From an uncultured Verrucomicrobiota bacterium (GTDB taxonomy: Bacteria > Verrucomicrobiota > Verrucomicrobiia > Limisphaerales > UBA9464), in assembly GCA_903910585.1 (NCBI GenBank), contig CAIWAH010000376.1:1-64000 (forward strand): 64,000 nt of DNA, in the 5' to 3' direction. The notes beneath the pieces were generated by a model that worked only from the letters and a program-made list of their open reading frames with translations, was not told the DNA's origin and did not search any database. Below, piece by piece: positions 8,254 to 16,684 of the stretch; position 1 is the stretch's first letter; each line of letters starts with the position of its first letter. Made by a program: the position numbers and the translations under genes.

Positions 8254-8745
8254 ATGACTTTTTCCGTTCCCTCCAGCCTAGAAGCCCAGCTCGACGAGTT
8301 GGCCACGCACTATCCGGTCAAACGGAGCGCGTCGCTGATGTTCCTGCACGCGCTGCAGGAACACTTCGGGCACATCACCGACGAGGCCATCGAATGGACC
8401 GCCCGCAAACTCGGGCTTCAGCCGATCAACGTGCTCGAATTGGTGACGTTTTACCCGATGTTCCGGCGGGAGAAGCTGGGGCGGACGCACGTCAAGGTGT
8501 GCCGCACGCTCAGTTGTGCCCTCGCCGGCAGCGGTGAGTTGCGCGAGCACTTCTGCAAAAAGCTGGGGCTGGACCCGCATGCCCACGCTCCCCAGACGAC
8601 GCCGGATGGCAAGTTCACCGTCGAGTTTGTGGAGTGCCTGGCCGACTGTGGCAACGCCCCGGTGGTGTTGCTGAACGACGATCTGCTGCCCAAGGTTTCA
8701 ACGGCACAGGCCGACGAAATCATCGCGAAAGGGAAGGGGCTTTGA
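8254..8745 (+). CDS. nuoE: NADH-quinone oxidoreductase subunit E (24-kDa 2Fe-2S)
   Basis: A thioredoxin-fold [2Fe-2S] subunit (cluster N1a) of the NADH dehydrogenase module, 163 residues from this ATG. Cluster ligands are in VCRTLSCALAG and ECLADCGNAPVVLLN. The N-terminal helix region SASLMFLHALQEHFGHIT is typical. A GTG at 8224, overlapping the end of nuoD, is an alternative in-frame start adding ten residues; neither start has a clear ribosome-binding site. The gene is followed by 132 bases holding an antisense tRNA before nuoF. Confidence 0.95.
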   Translation: MTFSVPSSLEAQLDELATHYPVKRSASLMFLHALQEHFGHITDEAIEWTARKLGLQPINVLELVTFYPMFRREKLGRTHVKVCRTLSCALAGSGELREHFCKKLGLDPHAHAPQTTPDGKFTVEFVECLADCGNAPVVLLNDDLLPKVSTAQADEIIAKGKGL

Positions 8746-8750
8746 AGAAT

Positions 8751-8824
8751 TGGCTGCCCGACATGGATTTGAACCATGACAAGCAGATTCAGAGACTGCT
8801 GTGCTACCGTTACACCATCGGGCA
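8751..8824 (-). tRNA. tRNA-Gln (anticodon CUG), antisense inside the nuo operon
   Basis: Read on the minus strand, the sequence folds as a complete cloverleaf. The acceptor TGCCCGA pairs with TCGGGCA over 7 bp. The D arm is GTGT/GCAC around AACGGTA. The anticodon stem GCAGT/TCTGC has loop CTCTGAA (anticodon CTG, with a T-T mismatch at the base). The T arm is CATGG/CCATG around TTCAAAT. It ends with discriminator G and an encoded CCA. The U1-A72 pair and G73 are identity elements typical of bacterial tRNA-Gln. It lies between nuoE and nuoF on the opposite strand. Confidence 0.93.
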
Positions 8825-8877
8825 GGCCGGAAGCGGGCGAGAAACTAGTGACGTGAAGGTTTGAGTCAAGCATTGCC

Positions 8878-10305
8878 ATGCCGGAACAGCATAAATTGAT
8901 TTTGAAGCACGCCGATTCCCCCGGTTACACGCCGGACATCGAGTGCTACGTCCGTCACGGTGGCTACGAGGCGCTGAAGAAGGCGCTCGGCACGGCGCCG
9001 CGGGAATTGCCCGATGGCAAGAAGCTTTCGGCCCAGGAAGTTGTCCGCGAGGACGTGAAAGCCTCCGGCCTGCGCGGACGCGGCGGTGCCGGTTTCAGTG
9101 CGGGCCTAAAGTGGAGCTTCGTGGACCGCCGCAGCGGCAAGCCCATTTACCTGATTTGCAACGCCGACGAGTCGGAACCCGGCACGTTCAAGGACCGCCA
9201 GATTATCCACAAGGATCCGCACCAGTTGGTCGAGGGCATGATCATCTCGTGCTGGGCCAACGACGTGAAGCTCGCCTACATTTACATCCGCGGCGAGATG
9301 CCTCACGGCGCACGGTTGCTCGAAAAGGCGCTCGCCGAGGCGCGGGCGAAAAACTTCCTCGGGAAGAACATTCTCGGCACCGGTTACGATCTCGAAATTT
9401 ACGTTCATCGCGGTGCAGGTGCCTACATTTGCGGCGAGGAAACCGGCCTGATCGAATCTCTGGAAGGCAAGCGTGCGTATCCGCGCATCAAGCCGCCGTA
9501 TTTTCCGGCTGTGCTCGGGCTCTACATGTGCCCGACCATCGTGAACAACGTGGAGACGCTCTGCCACGTGAAGCACATCGTCACGATGGGGCCCGCCGAA
9601 TACGCGAAGCTCGGCACACCCAACAACACCGGCACCCGCATCGTCAGCCTCAGCGGCGACGTGCAGAAGCCCGGTTATTTTGAGATCGAGGTCGGCAAGG
9701 TCACGTTGGGCCAGTTGATTTTCGATGCCAACTTCGGTGGCGGCCTCAAGCCGGGGCGCTCTCTCAAGGCGATCATTCCTGGCGGCTCGTCCTCGAAGGT
9801 TCTGAAGGCTGGCGAGGTCTTCAAGCTGAACCGCAAGGGCGCCGACGGCCAGATGACCAAGGTGGATGTGCCGCTGCTGGACCTCCCCTACGATTTTGAT
9901 TCGCTGCAGGGGGCCGGAACCATGTCCGGTTCGGGCGCCATCATCGTGATGGACGATTCCCGCAGCATGGTGGACACCTTGGCCAATCTCTCGGAGTTCT
10001 ACGCGCACGAAAGTTGCGGCCAATGCACGCCGTGCCGCGAAGGTTCGCTGTGGATGGCCAAGGGGTTGCACCGGTTGGCGCACGGGGACGGGCGCAAACA
10101 GGATGTCGAATACCTGTCGCACATCGCCCAAAATATCCAGGGCCGCACCATCTGCGCATTCGGCGAGGCCGCCGCGTGGCCGGTCCTCAGCTTCGTGAAG
10201 AAGTTCAAGGACGAGTTCGTGGCCCGGGGCGAAGCCGACGAGGCCGCCAAATCGGCCGGTCCCAGCCGCGAACTCAAACTGGCCGCCAGCCCGAACCCGC
10301 ACTGA
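8878..10305 (+). CDS. nuoF: NADH-quinone oxidoreductase subunit F (51-kDa, FMN/NADH-binding)
   Basis: A 475-residue subunit that oxidises NADH and passes electrons through FMN to cluster N3. Visible signatures are the glycine-rich SGLRGRGGAGFSAGLKW (FMN/NADH site, about residues 62-78), CNADESEPGTFKDR, AYICGEETGLIESLEG, and the [4Fe-4S] motif ESCGQCTPCREGSLW with the fourth cysteine in RTICAFGEA. The C-terminus carries a short charged extension (EADEAAKSAG). It follows the antisense tRNA-Gln gene, and its stop is 11 bases before nuoG. Confidence 0.97.
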   Translation: MPEQHKLILKHADSPGYTPDIECYVRHGGYEALKKALGTAPRELPDGKKLSAQEVVREDVKASGLRGRGGAGFSAGLKWSFVDRRSGKPIYLICNADESEPGTFKDRQIIHKDPHQLVEGMIISCWANDVKLAYIYIRGEMPHGARLLEKALAEARAKNFLGKNILGTGYDLEIYVHRGAGAYICGEETGLIESLEGKRAYPRIKPPYFPAVLGLYMCPTIVNNVETLCHVKHIVTMGPAEYAKLGTPNNTGTRIVSLSGDVQKPGYFEIEVGKVTLGQLIFDANFGGGLKPGRSLKAIIPGGSSSKVLKAGEVFKLNRKGADGQMTKVDVPLLDLPYDFDSLQGAGTMSGSGAIIVMDDSRSMVDTLANLSEFYAHESCGQCTPCREGSLWMAKGLHRLAHGDGRKQDVEYLSHIAQNIQGRTICAFGEAAAWPVLSFVKKFKDEFVARGEADEAAKSAGPSRELKLAASPNPH

Positions 10306-10316
10306 TTTCCGCCAAC

Positions 10317-12032
10317 ATGTCCAACGCCGCGACAACTGCCCCCGCGCCCGCTGCGCCGCCGCCGGTCGAGAAGATCCGGATCAAGGTGGACGGCCGTGAC
10401 GTCGAGGTGCCGAAGCTGCTGCCCAACTGGCAGGGCAAGCTGGAGCCCACCACCATGCTCCAGGCCATCCAGATCGCGGGTGGCGAGGTGCCGCATTACT
10501 GCTACCACCCGAAGCTGCCCGTCGCCGGCAACTGCCGCATGTGCCTCGTCGAGTTCGGCACGCCGATGATCGGCCCGGACCGCAAACCGGTGCTCAACGA
10601 GGACGGCTCGCCCAAGATCGCCAAGTCCGTGCTGCCCTACGAGCCGTCCACGCCGCGCGGGGCCATCGCCTGCGCGACGCCGATCTCGCCGGGCATGGAG
10701 CTGTATCCGAATTCGCCCGCGACCAAGCAAATGCGCGAGGCGGTGCTGGAATCGCTGCTCATCAACCATCCGCTGGACTGCCCGATCTGTGACCAGGCCG
10801 GCGAATGCAAGCTGCAGGAATACTCCGTGCAGCACGGCCAGGCGACCAGCCGCTTCGTGGAAGCGAAGGTTCACAAGCCCAAGGCGGTGGACCTGGGCCC
10901 GCGTATCGTGCTCGATGACGAACGCTGCGTGCTGTGCACCCGCTGCATCCGGTTCTCGAAGGACATCGCCGGCGACGACGCGCTGGGCATCGTGAACCGC
11001 GGTTCCTACAACACCATTGCGGCGTGGAAGGAGGGCGCATTCGACAACAACTACACGCTCAACACCGTGGACCTCTGTCCGGTGGGCGCGCTGACCTCGA
11101 AGGATTTCCGCTTCAAGATGCGGGTCTGGTTCCTCAAGGAAACCAAGAGCGTCTGCACGAGCTGCGGCACCGGCTGCAACATCACGGTGGGTTCCCGCGA
11201 GGGCGCCATTCACCGCTATGAGCCGCGCGAGAACGACGCGGTCAACGGGCCGTGGATGTGCGATGCCGGCCGGCTGAACTACAAATGGGTGGCCCGCGAA
11301 GATCGCCTGAAGGACGTCCTGATCCGCGGTGCAAAGGCTGGTTGGAACACGGCCCTGAAGGAGATTTCCGCGAAGCTGGCCGCCGCACCGCAAGGCAGCG
11401 TGGCGTTGATCGCCAGCGCACGGCAGACGACCGAGGAACTTTTCCTGCTGGGCAAACTGGCTCGGAAGCTGGGCGCGCTCACAGATTCCGTGCCGCGCCT
11501 GGGGGAAGGGGACCGTCTGCTTGTGAATGTGGACAAGAACCCCAACATGAACGGGGCCTGGCTGACCGGGGTGGCCGCGGTTCCGGCGGCCGGCGGCCGC
11601 CTTGGGCTGATCGCGGAGGCGATTCGCAGCGGCCAGGTGCGGACGCTGATCGTGTTCGGCGAAGACGTGACAAAGTGCGGCATCGGAACGGACCTGCTCG
11701 CAAAGCTGGAGACGCTGATCGTCAGCGACATTTTGCCCAGCGCTACGACTGCCACCGCGACCTACCTGTTGCCGGGCTGCGCGCATGCCGAAAAGCGGGG
11801 CACGTTCGTCAATGCGAAGGGCCGCGTGCAAAAGTTCATGAAGGCGGTCGAGCCGAAGGGCGACGCCCGCGCCGAGTGGGAGTTCCTGCACGAGTTGGTT
11901 CACAACGTCACCGGCCAGAACGGCTTCAGCACCATCGAGGGGCTGTTCAACCAGATGGCCGCCGAGGTGCCGGCGTTCAGCGGACTCGAATGGGCCAAGC
12001 TCGGGGACACCGGTGTCACCGTGCAGATTTAA
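10317..12032 (+). CDS. nuoG: NADH-quinone oxidoreductase subunit G (short form)
   Basis: A 571-residue iron-sulfur subunit. It holds a [2Fe-2S] site (C62, C73, C76, C119), a His/Cys [4Fe-4S] site in HPLDCPICDQAGEC, a second at C204-C207-C210 with C254, and an N7-type set C280-C283-C287 with C315. The molybdopterin-oxidoreductase-like tail runs only from about residue 330 to 571, much shorter than the roughly 900-residue E. coli protein. An Ala/Pro-rich N-terminal leader (about 17 residues) precedes the ferredoxin fold. I start at MSNAATTAP after the nuoF stop. Confidence 0.95.
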   Translation: MSNAATTAPAPAAPPPVEKIRIKVDGRDVEVPKLLPNWQGKLEPTTMLQAIQIAGGEVPHYCYHPKLPVAGNCRMCLVEFGTPMIGPDRKPVLNEDGSPKIAKSVLPYEPSTPRGAIACATPISPGMELYPNSPATKQMREAVLESLLINHPLDCPICDQAGECKLQEYSVQHGQATSRFVEAKVHKPKAVDLGPRIVLDDERCVLCTRCIRFSKDIAGDDALGIVNRGSYNTIAAWKEGAFDNNYTLNTVDLCPVGALTSKDFRFKMRVWFLKETKSVCTSCGTGCNITVGSREGAIHRYEPRENDAVNGPWMCDAGRLNYKWVAREDRLKDVLIRGAKAGWNTALKEISAKLAAAPQGSVALIASARQTTEELFLLGKLARKLGALTDSVPRLGEGDRLLVNVDKNPNMNGAWLTGVAAVPAAGGRLGLIAEAIRSGQVRTLIVFGEDVTKCGIGTDLLAKLETLIVSDILPSATTATATYLLPGCAHAEKRGTFVNAKGRVQKFMKAVEPKGDARAEWEFLHELVHNVTGQNGFSTIEGLFNQMAAEVPAFSGLEWAKLGDTGVTVQI

Positions 12033-12038
12033 CGCGAC

Positions 12039-13133
12039 ATGGATTCGATCAAGTATCTCGACCCCACGACGCAGTTCGTGCTCTTCAGCATCCTGAAGGT
12101 GATGCTGGTCTTCGCCGTGGCGATGACCGGAGTGGCCTATTCGGTGCTGGTCGAGCGCAAGGTGTCGGCCTGGATTCAGGACCGGCCGGGTCCCAACCGC
12201 GTGGCGCCGTTCTTCGTGGAGTTCATTCCGGTGATCGGCCCCTGGCTCACCCGCCTGGGCATCTTCCAGCCGATGGCGGACGGACTGAAGTCTTTCCTCA
12301 AGGAGGACTTCACACCCAGCTACGTGCGGAAGGTCTATTTCTGGCTCGCGCCGGCGATCGCCTGCGTGCCGTCGCTGATGACCTTGGCCGTGATTCCGTT
12401 CGGTTCGACGCTGGGCAATGCGGCGAACAAGATGGTCATCGCGGACCTCAATGTCGGCATCCTCTACTCGTTCGGCATCGTGTCGCTGGGCGTTTACGGC
12501 ATCGTGCTGGCAGGCTACGCAGCCAACTCCAAATACCCGTTCCTCGGCGGCATCCGTTCGAGCGCCCAGATGATCTCCTACGAGATTGCGATGGGCATGA
12601 GCGTCGTCGCGGTGTTTCTGCTGGTGGGCGATCTGAACCTCTCTTCGGTGGTGGACTACCAGCGCGGCGGACTGCACCAATGGCTGATCTGGAAGCAGCC
12701 GCTGGCGTTCGTGATCTTCATGATTGCGGCCTTCGCCGAAACGAACCGCCTGCCGTTCGATTTGCCGGAGTCCGAAACCGAACTCGTCGGCGGCTACCAC
12801 ACGGAATACAGCTCGATGAAGTTCGCCCTGTTTTTCATGGGCGAATACGCCGCGATGATCGCCGCTTCCGGCATGATGGTGACGCTGTTCCTTGGCGGCT
12901 GGAGTTCGCCGTTCGGCAGCGAGCCGGCCGGGACGATCCTCGGCGGACTGGTTCATATCGGCTGGTTCCTCGCGAAAGTGGCCGCCCTGATGGTAGTCTT
13001 TATCTGGACCCGCTGGATGCTGCCCCGCTTCCGCTACGACCAATTGATGGATCTCGGCTGGCGGAGGTTCATTCCGCTGGCGTTGGCCAACATCCTCGTC
13101 ACCGCACTGATCGTCGCCTTCACCCACAAGTAA
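12039..13133 (+). CDS. nuoH: NADH-quinone oxidoreductase subunit H
   Basis: A 364-residue membrane subunit linking the quinone cavity to the proton-pumping arm. Family motifs are LVERKVSAWIQDRPGPNRV in the first cytoplasmic loop, FQPMADGLKSFLKED, and FAETNRLPFDLPESETELV followed by GGYHTEYSSMKFALFFMGEY in the conserved quinone-site loop. About eight hydrophobic segments are visible. Six bases separate it from nuoG and from nuoI. Confidence 0.97.
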   Translation: MDSIKYLDPTTQFVLFSILKVMLVFAVAMTGVAYSVLVERKVSAWIQDRPGPNRVAPFFVEFIPVIGPWLTRLGIFQPMADGLKSFLKEDFTPSYVRKVYFWLAPAIACVPSLMTLAVIPFGSTLGNAANKMVIADLNVGILYSFGIVSLGVYGIVLAGYAANSKYPFLGGIRSSAQMISYEIAMGMSVVAVFLLVGDLNLSSVVDYQRGGLHQWLIWKQPLAFVIFMIAAFAETNRLPFDLPESETELVGGYHTEYSSMKFALFFMGEYAAMIAASGMMVTLFLGGWSSPFGSEPAGTILGGLVHIGWFLAKVAALMVVFIWTRWMLPRFRYDQLMDLGWRRFIPLALANILVTALIVAFTHK

Positions 13134-13139
13134 ACCCGC

Positions 13140-13709
13140 ATGAGCACCAAGGTTGTTGATCGCGCGCCGCTGACGTTCTACGAGCGCACCTACCTGCCGG
13201 CCATCCTCGGCGGAATCAAGGTCACGTCGAAACATCTCTTCAACACCCTCGTGAAGGGCAAGGCGGTCACGATGGAGTATCCTGAGCAGAAGTGGGTCGT
13301 GCCCGCCGGCTATCGCGGGGCGCCCTACCTGGTGAAGGATCAGGACGGTGCGACGAAATGCGTGAGCTGCCAGCTCTGCGAATTCGTCTGTCCGCCCAAG
13401 GCCATCAAGATCACGCCGCCCGGTCCCGAAGGCCAGCCCGCCGACCGCGCCAACGCGGAGAAGATGCCCCGAGAATTCGAGATCAATATGCTCCGGTGCA
13501 TCTTCTGCGGCTTCTGCCAGGAAGTCTGCCCGGAGGAGGCGATCTTCCTGCAGAAGGACTACTCGCTTACCGGCCAAAGCCGCGAGGAGATGATCTACAA
13601 CAAGGAGAAGCTCCTGAAACTCGGCGGCACCCATGCCGGTATCCAGAAGTGGAAACACAAGCTGGAGGAGGCGAAGGAACAGGAAACCTTCCCGGTCCCG
13701 ACCCCATAG
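13140..13709 (+). CDS. nuoI: NADH-quinone oxidoreductase subunit I (2x[4Fe-4S])
   Basis: A 189-residue ferredoxin-type subunit carrying clusters N6a and N6b. Two classical 8-iron motifs are present: CVSCQLCEFVCPPKAI and CIFCGFCQEVCPEEAI. Upstream KWVVPAGYRGAPYLVKDQDG matches the conserved 'R..G.P.L' lead-in. The C-terminal tail is longer than the minimal family and rich in Lys and Glu, perhaps contacting neighbouring subunits. It is preceded by nuoH and followed after 9 bases by nuoJ. Confidence 0.97.
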   Translation: MSTKVVDRAPLTFYERTYLPAILGGIKVTSKHLFNTLVKGKAVTMEYPEQKWVVPAGYRGAPYLVKDQDGATKCVSCQLCEFVCPPKAIKITPPGPEGQPADRANAEKMPREFEINMLRCIFCGFCQEVCPEEAIFLQKDYSLTGQSREEMIYNKEKLLKLGGTHAGIQKWKHKLEEAKEQETFPVPTP

Positions 13710-13718
13710 TTTCCCGCC

Positions 13719-14222
13719 ATGCCCGCCCTGACTGACTTACTTTTCTACGGCTTCGCCGGACTAGCCCTCCTGTTCGGGTTCCTGTGCGTTGCGAACCCGC
13801 TCAGCCGCAATCCGGTGACCAGCGCGATGTTCCTCGTGCTGACGATCTGCTCGCTGGCAGGGCTGTTCGTGTTGCTCAACGCCTTCTTCCTCGCGGCCGT
13901 GCAGGTATTGGTTTACGCCGGTGCCGTGATGGTGCTTTTCCTCTTCGTCATCATGCTGCTGGACCTCAAGGAAGAGGAGCGGCGCAAGCTGAACAAGGTC
14001 GCGCTCGGCGCCGGCACCGTGGCGGTGGCCGTCATCGCGGGCATCCTCATCCGGGCGGTCACTTCGGCGAAACCCGCTGCTGACAAGCTGGTGGAAGGAA
14101 CGACCAAACCGCTGGGCCGGATTCTTTTCACCGAATACCTCCTGCCGTTCGAGATCCTGTCGCTGCTGCTGTTGGTTGCGATGGTCGGCGTCATCCTGCT
14201 GAGCAAGAAGGAGCTGAAATGA
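13719..14222 (+). CDS. nuoJ: NADH-quinone oxidoreductase subunit J
   Basis: A 167-residue membrane subunit with five likely transmembrane helices. The conserved [20 protein letters not shown] segment (TM3, holding the functional pi-bulge region) followed by [16 protein letters not shown] is diagnostic. The last helix ([20 protein letters not shown]) ends at the stop, which overlaps the nuoK ATG by four bases (ATGA), indicating coupled translation. Confidence 0.96.
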   Translation: MPALTDLLFYGFAGLALLFGFLCVANPLSRNPVTSAMFLVLTICSLAGLFVLLNAFFLAAVQVLVYAGAVMVLFLFVIMLLDLKEEERRKLNKVALGAGTVAVAVIAGILIRAVTSAKPAADKLVEGTTKPLGRILFTEYLLPFEILSLLLLVAMVGVILLSKKELK

Positions 14223-14530
14223 GCCTCACTCCCGGACTTCACCACTTCCTCGTCGTCAGCGCCCTGTTGTTCAGCCTCGGGCTGCTCGGCGTGCTGGCCC
14301 GGCGCAATCTGCTCGTCATCTACATGGGCCTCGAGCTGATGCTGAACGCCGCCAACCTGGCGCTGGTCGCCTTCTCCCGCTTCAACGCCAATCTTAACGG
14401 GCAGGTGATGGTGTTCTTCATCATCACGGTGGCCGCCGCCGAGGTCGCGGTCGGTCTGGCCCTGATCGTCGCGCTCTACCGCAAGCGCCAGTCCGCGCAC
14501 GTCGAAGACCTCACCAGCCTGAAACTCTGA
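14219..14530 (+). CDS. nuoK: NADH-quinone oxidoreductase subunit K
   Basis: A 103-residue, three-helix, MrpC-like subunit of the proton-pumping arm. The functional glutamate-containing [20 protein letters not shown] (TM2) and [18 protein letters not shown] (TM3 with the second conserved Glu) are intact. It overlaps nuoJ by four bases and is followed by a 126-base gap dominated by a dispersed inverted repeat before nuoL. Confidence 0.96.
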   Translation: MSLTPGLHHFLVVSALLFSLGLLGVLARRNLLVIYMGLELMLNAANLALVAFSRFNANLNGQVMVFFIITVAAAEVAVGLALIVALYRKRQSAHVEDLTSLKL

Positions 14531-14537
14531 CTTTTGG

Positions 14538-14639
14538 AACCGCAGATGAACGCAGATAAACGCAGATCAAGGATCGCTGGAACTGGAACGGCCCGGCCCT
14601 CGGGTTTCCATCTGCGTCCATCCGCGTTCATCTGCGGTT
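14538..14639. repeat. Imperfect inverted repeat (30-bp arms) of a dispersed PVC-type element
   Basis: The left arm 14538-14567 reads AACCGCAGATGAACGCAGAT and continues AAACGCAGAT. The right arm 14610-14639 is its reverse complement at 27 of 30 positions. Each arm is built from a roughly 10-bp unit ([A/T]AACGCAGAT) repeated three times. Similar 'CGCAGAT/CGCGGATT' tandem-palindromic sequences are, from general knowledge, scattered through verrucomicrobial and planctomycete genomes; I saw no second copy here. The hairpin would form in the nuo mRNA between nuoK and nuoL. Confidence 0.8.
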
Positions 14640-14656
14640 AAATTCCCTTTCCTGAA

Positions 14657-16678
14657 ATGGACGTCCACGCCGCCCACAACGCCGTCACCGCCGCCGCCCC
14701 GGCCTTCAGTTCGCGGCCGGAGGACATTGCCTGGTTCATCCTGCTGCTGCCGCTCCTCGCGGCGGCCGGCATCACCCTGATCGTGCGCCGGAGCAACTTC
14801 CTCGCGGCAACCTTCTCCATCGCGGCGACGGTCACCGCCTTCGTGCTCAGCTTCGTGCTGTTCCTGATGTTCGGTGTGGGAGATGCCGCCGCGGTCACGT
14901 CGCCGTTTGCGTGGCTGCATGCCGGCGAACTGGCGGTGAATCTCGGTGTGACCGTGGACAAGCTGTCCACGCTCATGCTGCTGGTGGTGACCGGGGTTTC
15001 GGCGCTCGTGCAGGTTTACAGCGTCGGCTACATGCACGGCGACCGCAGCTTTCCGCGCTTCTTCATCGGCCTGAGCCTGTTCACCTTCTCGATGCTCGGC
15101 ATCGTGCTGGCGGACAACTTTGTGATGATGTTCCTGTTCTGGGAACTCGTCGGTGTGTCCAGTTGGCTGCTGATCGGCTTTTGGTATGAGAAGGAATCCG
15201 CTGCTGACGCCGCTAAAAAGGCCTTCCTGACGAATCGTCTCGGCGACTTTGGCTTCCTGCTGGGCATCATCATCATCTGGGCGGCGGCCGGCACGGTGAA
15301 CTTCGCTGAACTGAGCCAGAAGCTCGGGGCGCATCCTGATCTGCTCGGCAGCCTCGCTTCGGTGGCCGGCCTGCTGGTGTTCATGGGCGCGATGGGCAAG
15401 AGCGCGCAATTCCCGCTGCATGTCTGGTTGCCGGACGCCATGGAAGGCCCCACGCCGGTATCGGCGCTGATTCACGCCGCGACCATGGTGGCCGCTGGCG
15501 TTTACATGCTCTGCCGGGTGTTCTTCCTGTATCAGGTGGAGACCGCCTGGCCGGCGGCGTTGGCGTTCTTTGGCAGCATTTCGGCTTTGGACATCATCGG
15601 CGGCATTGGTGCCTTCACGGCCCTGCTCGCGGCGCTGATGGCGATCCAGCAAAACGACATCAAGCGCATCCTCGCCTACTCGACGCTGTCGCAGCTCGGA
15701 TACATGGTGATGGCGGTCGGCTGCGGCGGTCCGGATGCGGCGATGTATCATCTGACGACGCATGCCGGCTTCAAGGCTCTGCTGTTCCTCGGCGCCGGGT
15801 CCGTAATCCATGCCTGCCATCACGAGCAGGACATCTGGAAGATGGGCGGGCTGCGCAAACTGATGCCGAAGACCTTCCTGACGTTCGCGCTGGGCACGGC
15901 AGCCCTGGCCGGACTGCCGCCGCTGAGTGGGTTCTACTCGAAGGATGCCGTCCTGTTGGCCGCCCTCGACAATGGTCATCCGGTCCTTTTCGGGCTGGGC
16001 GTGCTCATCGCGGCGATGACGACCTTTTACATGCTGCGGTTGGTGCTGGTGGCGTTCTTGGGAAGCGGCCGGAGCGAGGCCGCGGGGCACGCTCACGAAT
16101 CTCCCGGTGCCATGACTTGGCCCCTGGTCATTCTCGCGGTGCCGAGCGTCATGCTGGCGTGGGTGCCGCTGGGCGATTATCTGACGCACCATTTCTTCAC
16201 CGACCACGGCCATGTCCACGGCCACGGCAGTGAGGTGATTTCGTTCGGGGCCACCATTTCGGCGGCGTTCGGTCTGGTGAACCACATCCTGTTCGAGCCG
16301 TTTAACCACGCCCCGCTGCCCGCCTTCCTCGGCACCGGTGCGTTGATCATCGGCGCGTGGATTGCGGTGACGCTTTACTGGAATGCGGAACGCGATCCGC
16401 TGCCCAAGCTGTTGGGTTCCTTTGCCCGCGGCATGCGGAACCGCTTTTACTTCGACGAGATCTACGAGGCCATTTTCATCCCGTTGCACGACCTGGTGGC
16501 GCGGTTGGCCGACTGGTTCGACCGCTGGGTGGTCGGCGGACTCGCGGTTCGCGGGGCACATGGCAGCACCGAATTGCTGGGCCGGGCCCTCCGCATTGTG
16601 CAGAGCGGCAATCTGCAGACCTACACCTTCTTCTTCGTGGCCGGCGTCGCGCTGGTCGTCCTGATCGCCCTCAAGTAG
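14657..16678 (+). CDS. nuoL: NADH-quinone oxidoreductase subunit L
   Basis: A 673-residue antiporter-like proton-pumping subunit with about 16 membrane helices. Recognisable blocks are FFIGLSLFTFSMLGIVLADN, the Glu-containing MFLFWELVGVSSWLLIGFWY, GKSAQFPLHVWLPDAMEGPT and VSALIHAATMVAAGVYMLCR, and the lysine-bearing QNDIKRILAYSTLSQLGYM. The C-terminal part carries the long amphipathic (HL) helix region and a final TM helix (FFFVAGVALVVLIAL). A His-rich loop (HHFFTDHGHVHGHG, around residues 512-525) precedes the C-terminal helices. Confidence 0.96.
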   Translation: MDVHAAHNAVTAAAPAFSSRPEDIAWFILLLPLLAAAGITLIVRRSNFLAATFSIAATVTAFVLSFVLFLMFGVGDAAAVTSPFAWLHAGELAVNLGVTVDKLSTLMLLVVTGVSALVQVYSVGYMHGDRSFPRFFIGLSLFTFSMLGIVLADNFVMMFLFWELVGVSSWLLIGFWYEKESAADAAKKAFLTNRLGDFGFLLGIIIIWAAAGTVNFAELSQKLGAHPDLLGSLASVAGLLVFMGAMGKSAQFPLHVWLPDAMEGPTPVSALIHAATMVAAGVYMLCRVFFLYQVETAWPAALAFFGSISALDIIGGIGAFTALLAALMAIQQNDIKRILAYSTLSQLGYMVMAVGCGGPDAAMYHLTTHAGFKALLFLGAGSVIHACHHEQDIWKMGGLRKLMPKTFLTFALGTAALAGLPPLSGFYSKDAVLLAALDNGHPVLFGLGVLIAAMTTFYMLRLVLVAFLGSGRSEAAGHAHESPGAMTWPLVILAVPSVMLAWVPLGDYLTHHFFTDHGHVHGHGSEVISFGATISAAFGLVNHILFEPFNHAPLPAFLGTGALIIGAWIAVTLYWNAERDPLPKLLGSFARGMRNRFYFDEIYEAIFIPLHDLVARLADWFDRWVVGGLAVRGAHGSTELLGRALRIVQSGNLQTYTFFFVAGVALVVLIALK

Positions 16679-16684
16679 CCCGCC

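Noticed and set aside
9999-13658. A 1219-residue open frame on the minus strand across nuoF-nuoI
   Set aside because: It is antisense to genes with intact complex I motifs; its translation is low-complexity His/Arg/Asp-rich, typical of the complement of GC-rich coding DNA.
14538-14639. Tandem CGCAGAT units as a CRISPR fragment
   Set aside because: Units are contiguous 10-mers without spacers, and the two arms are inverted rather than direct repeats.
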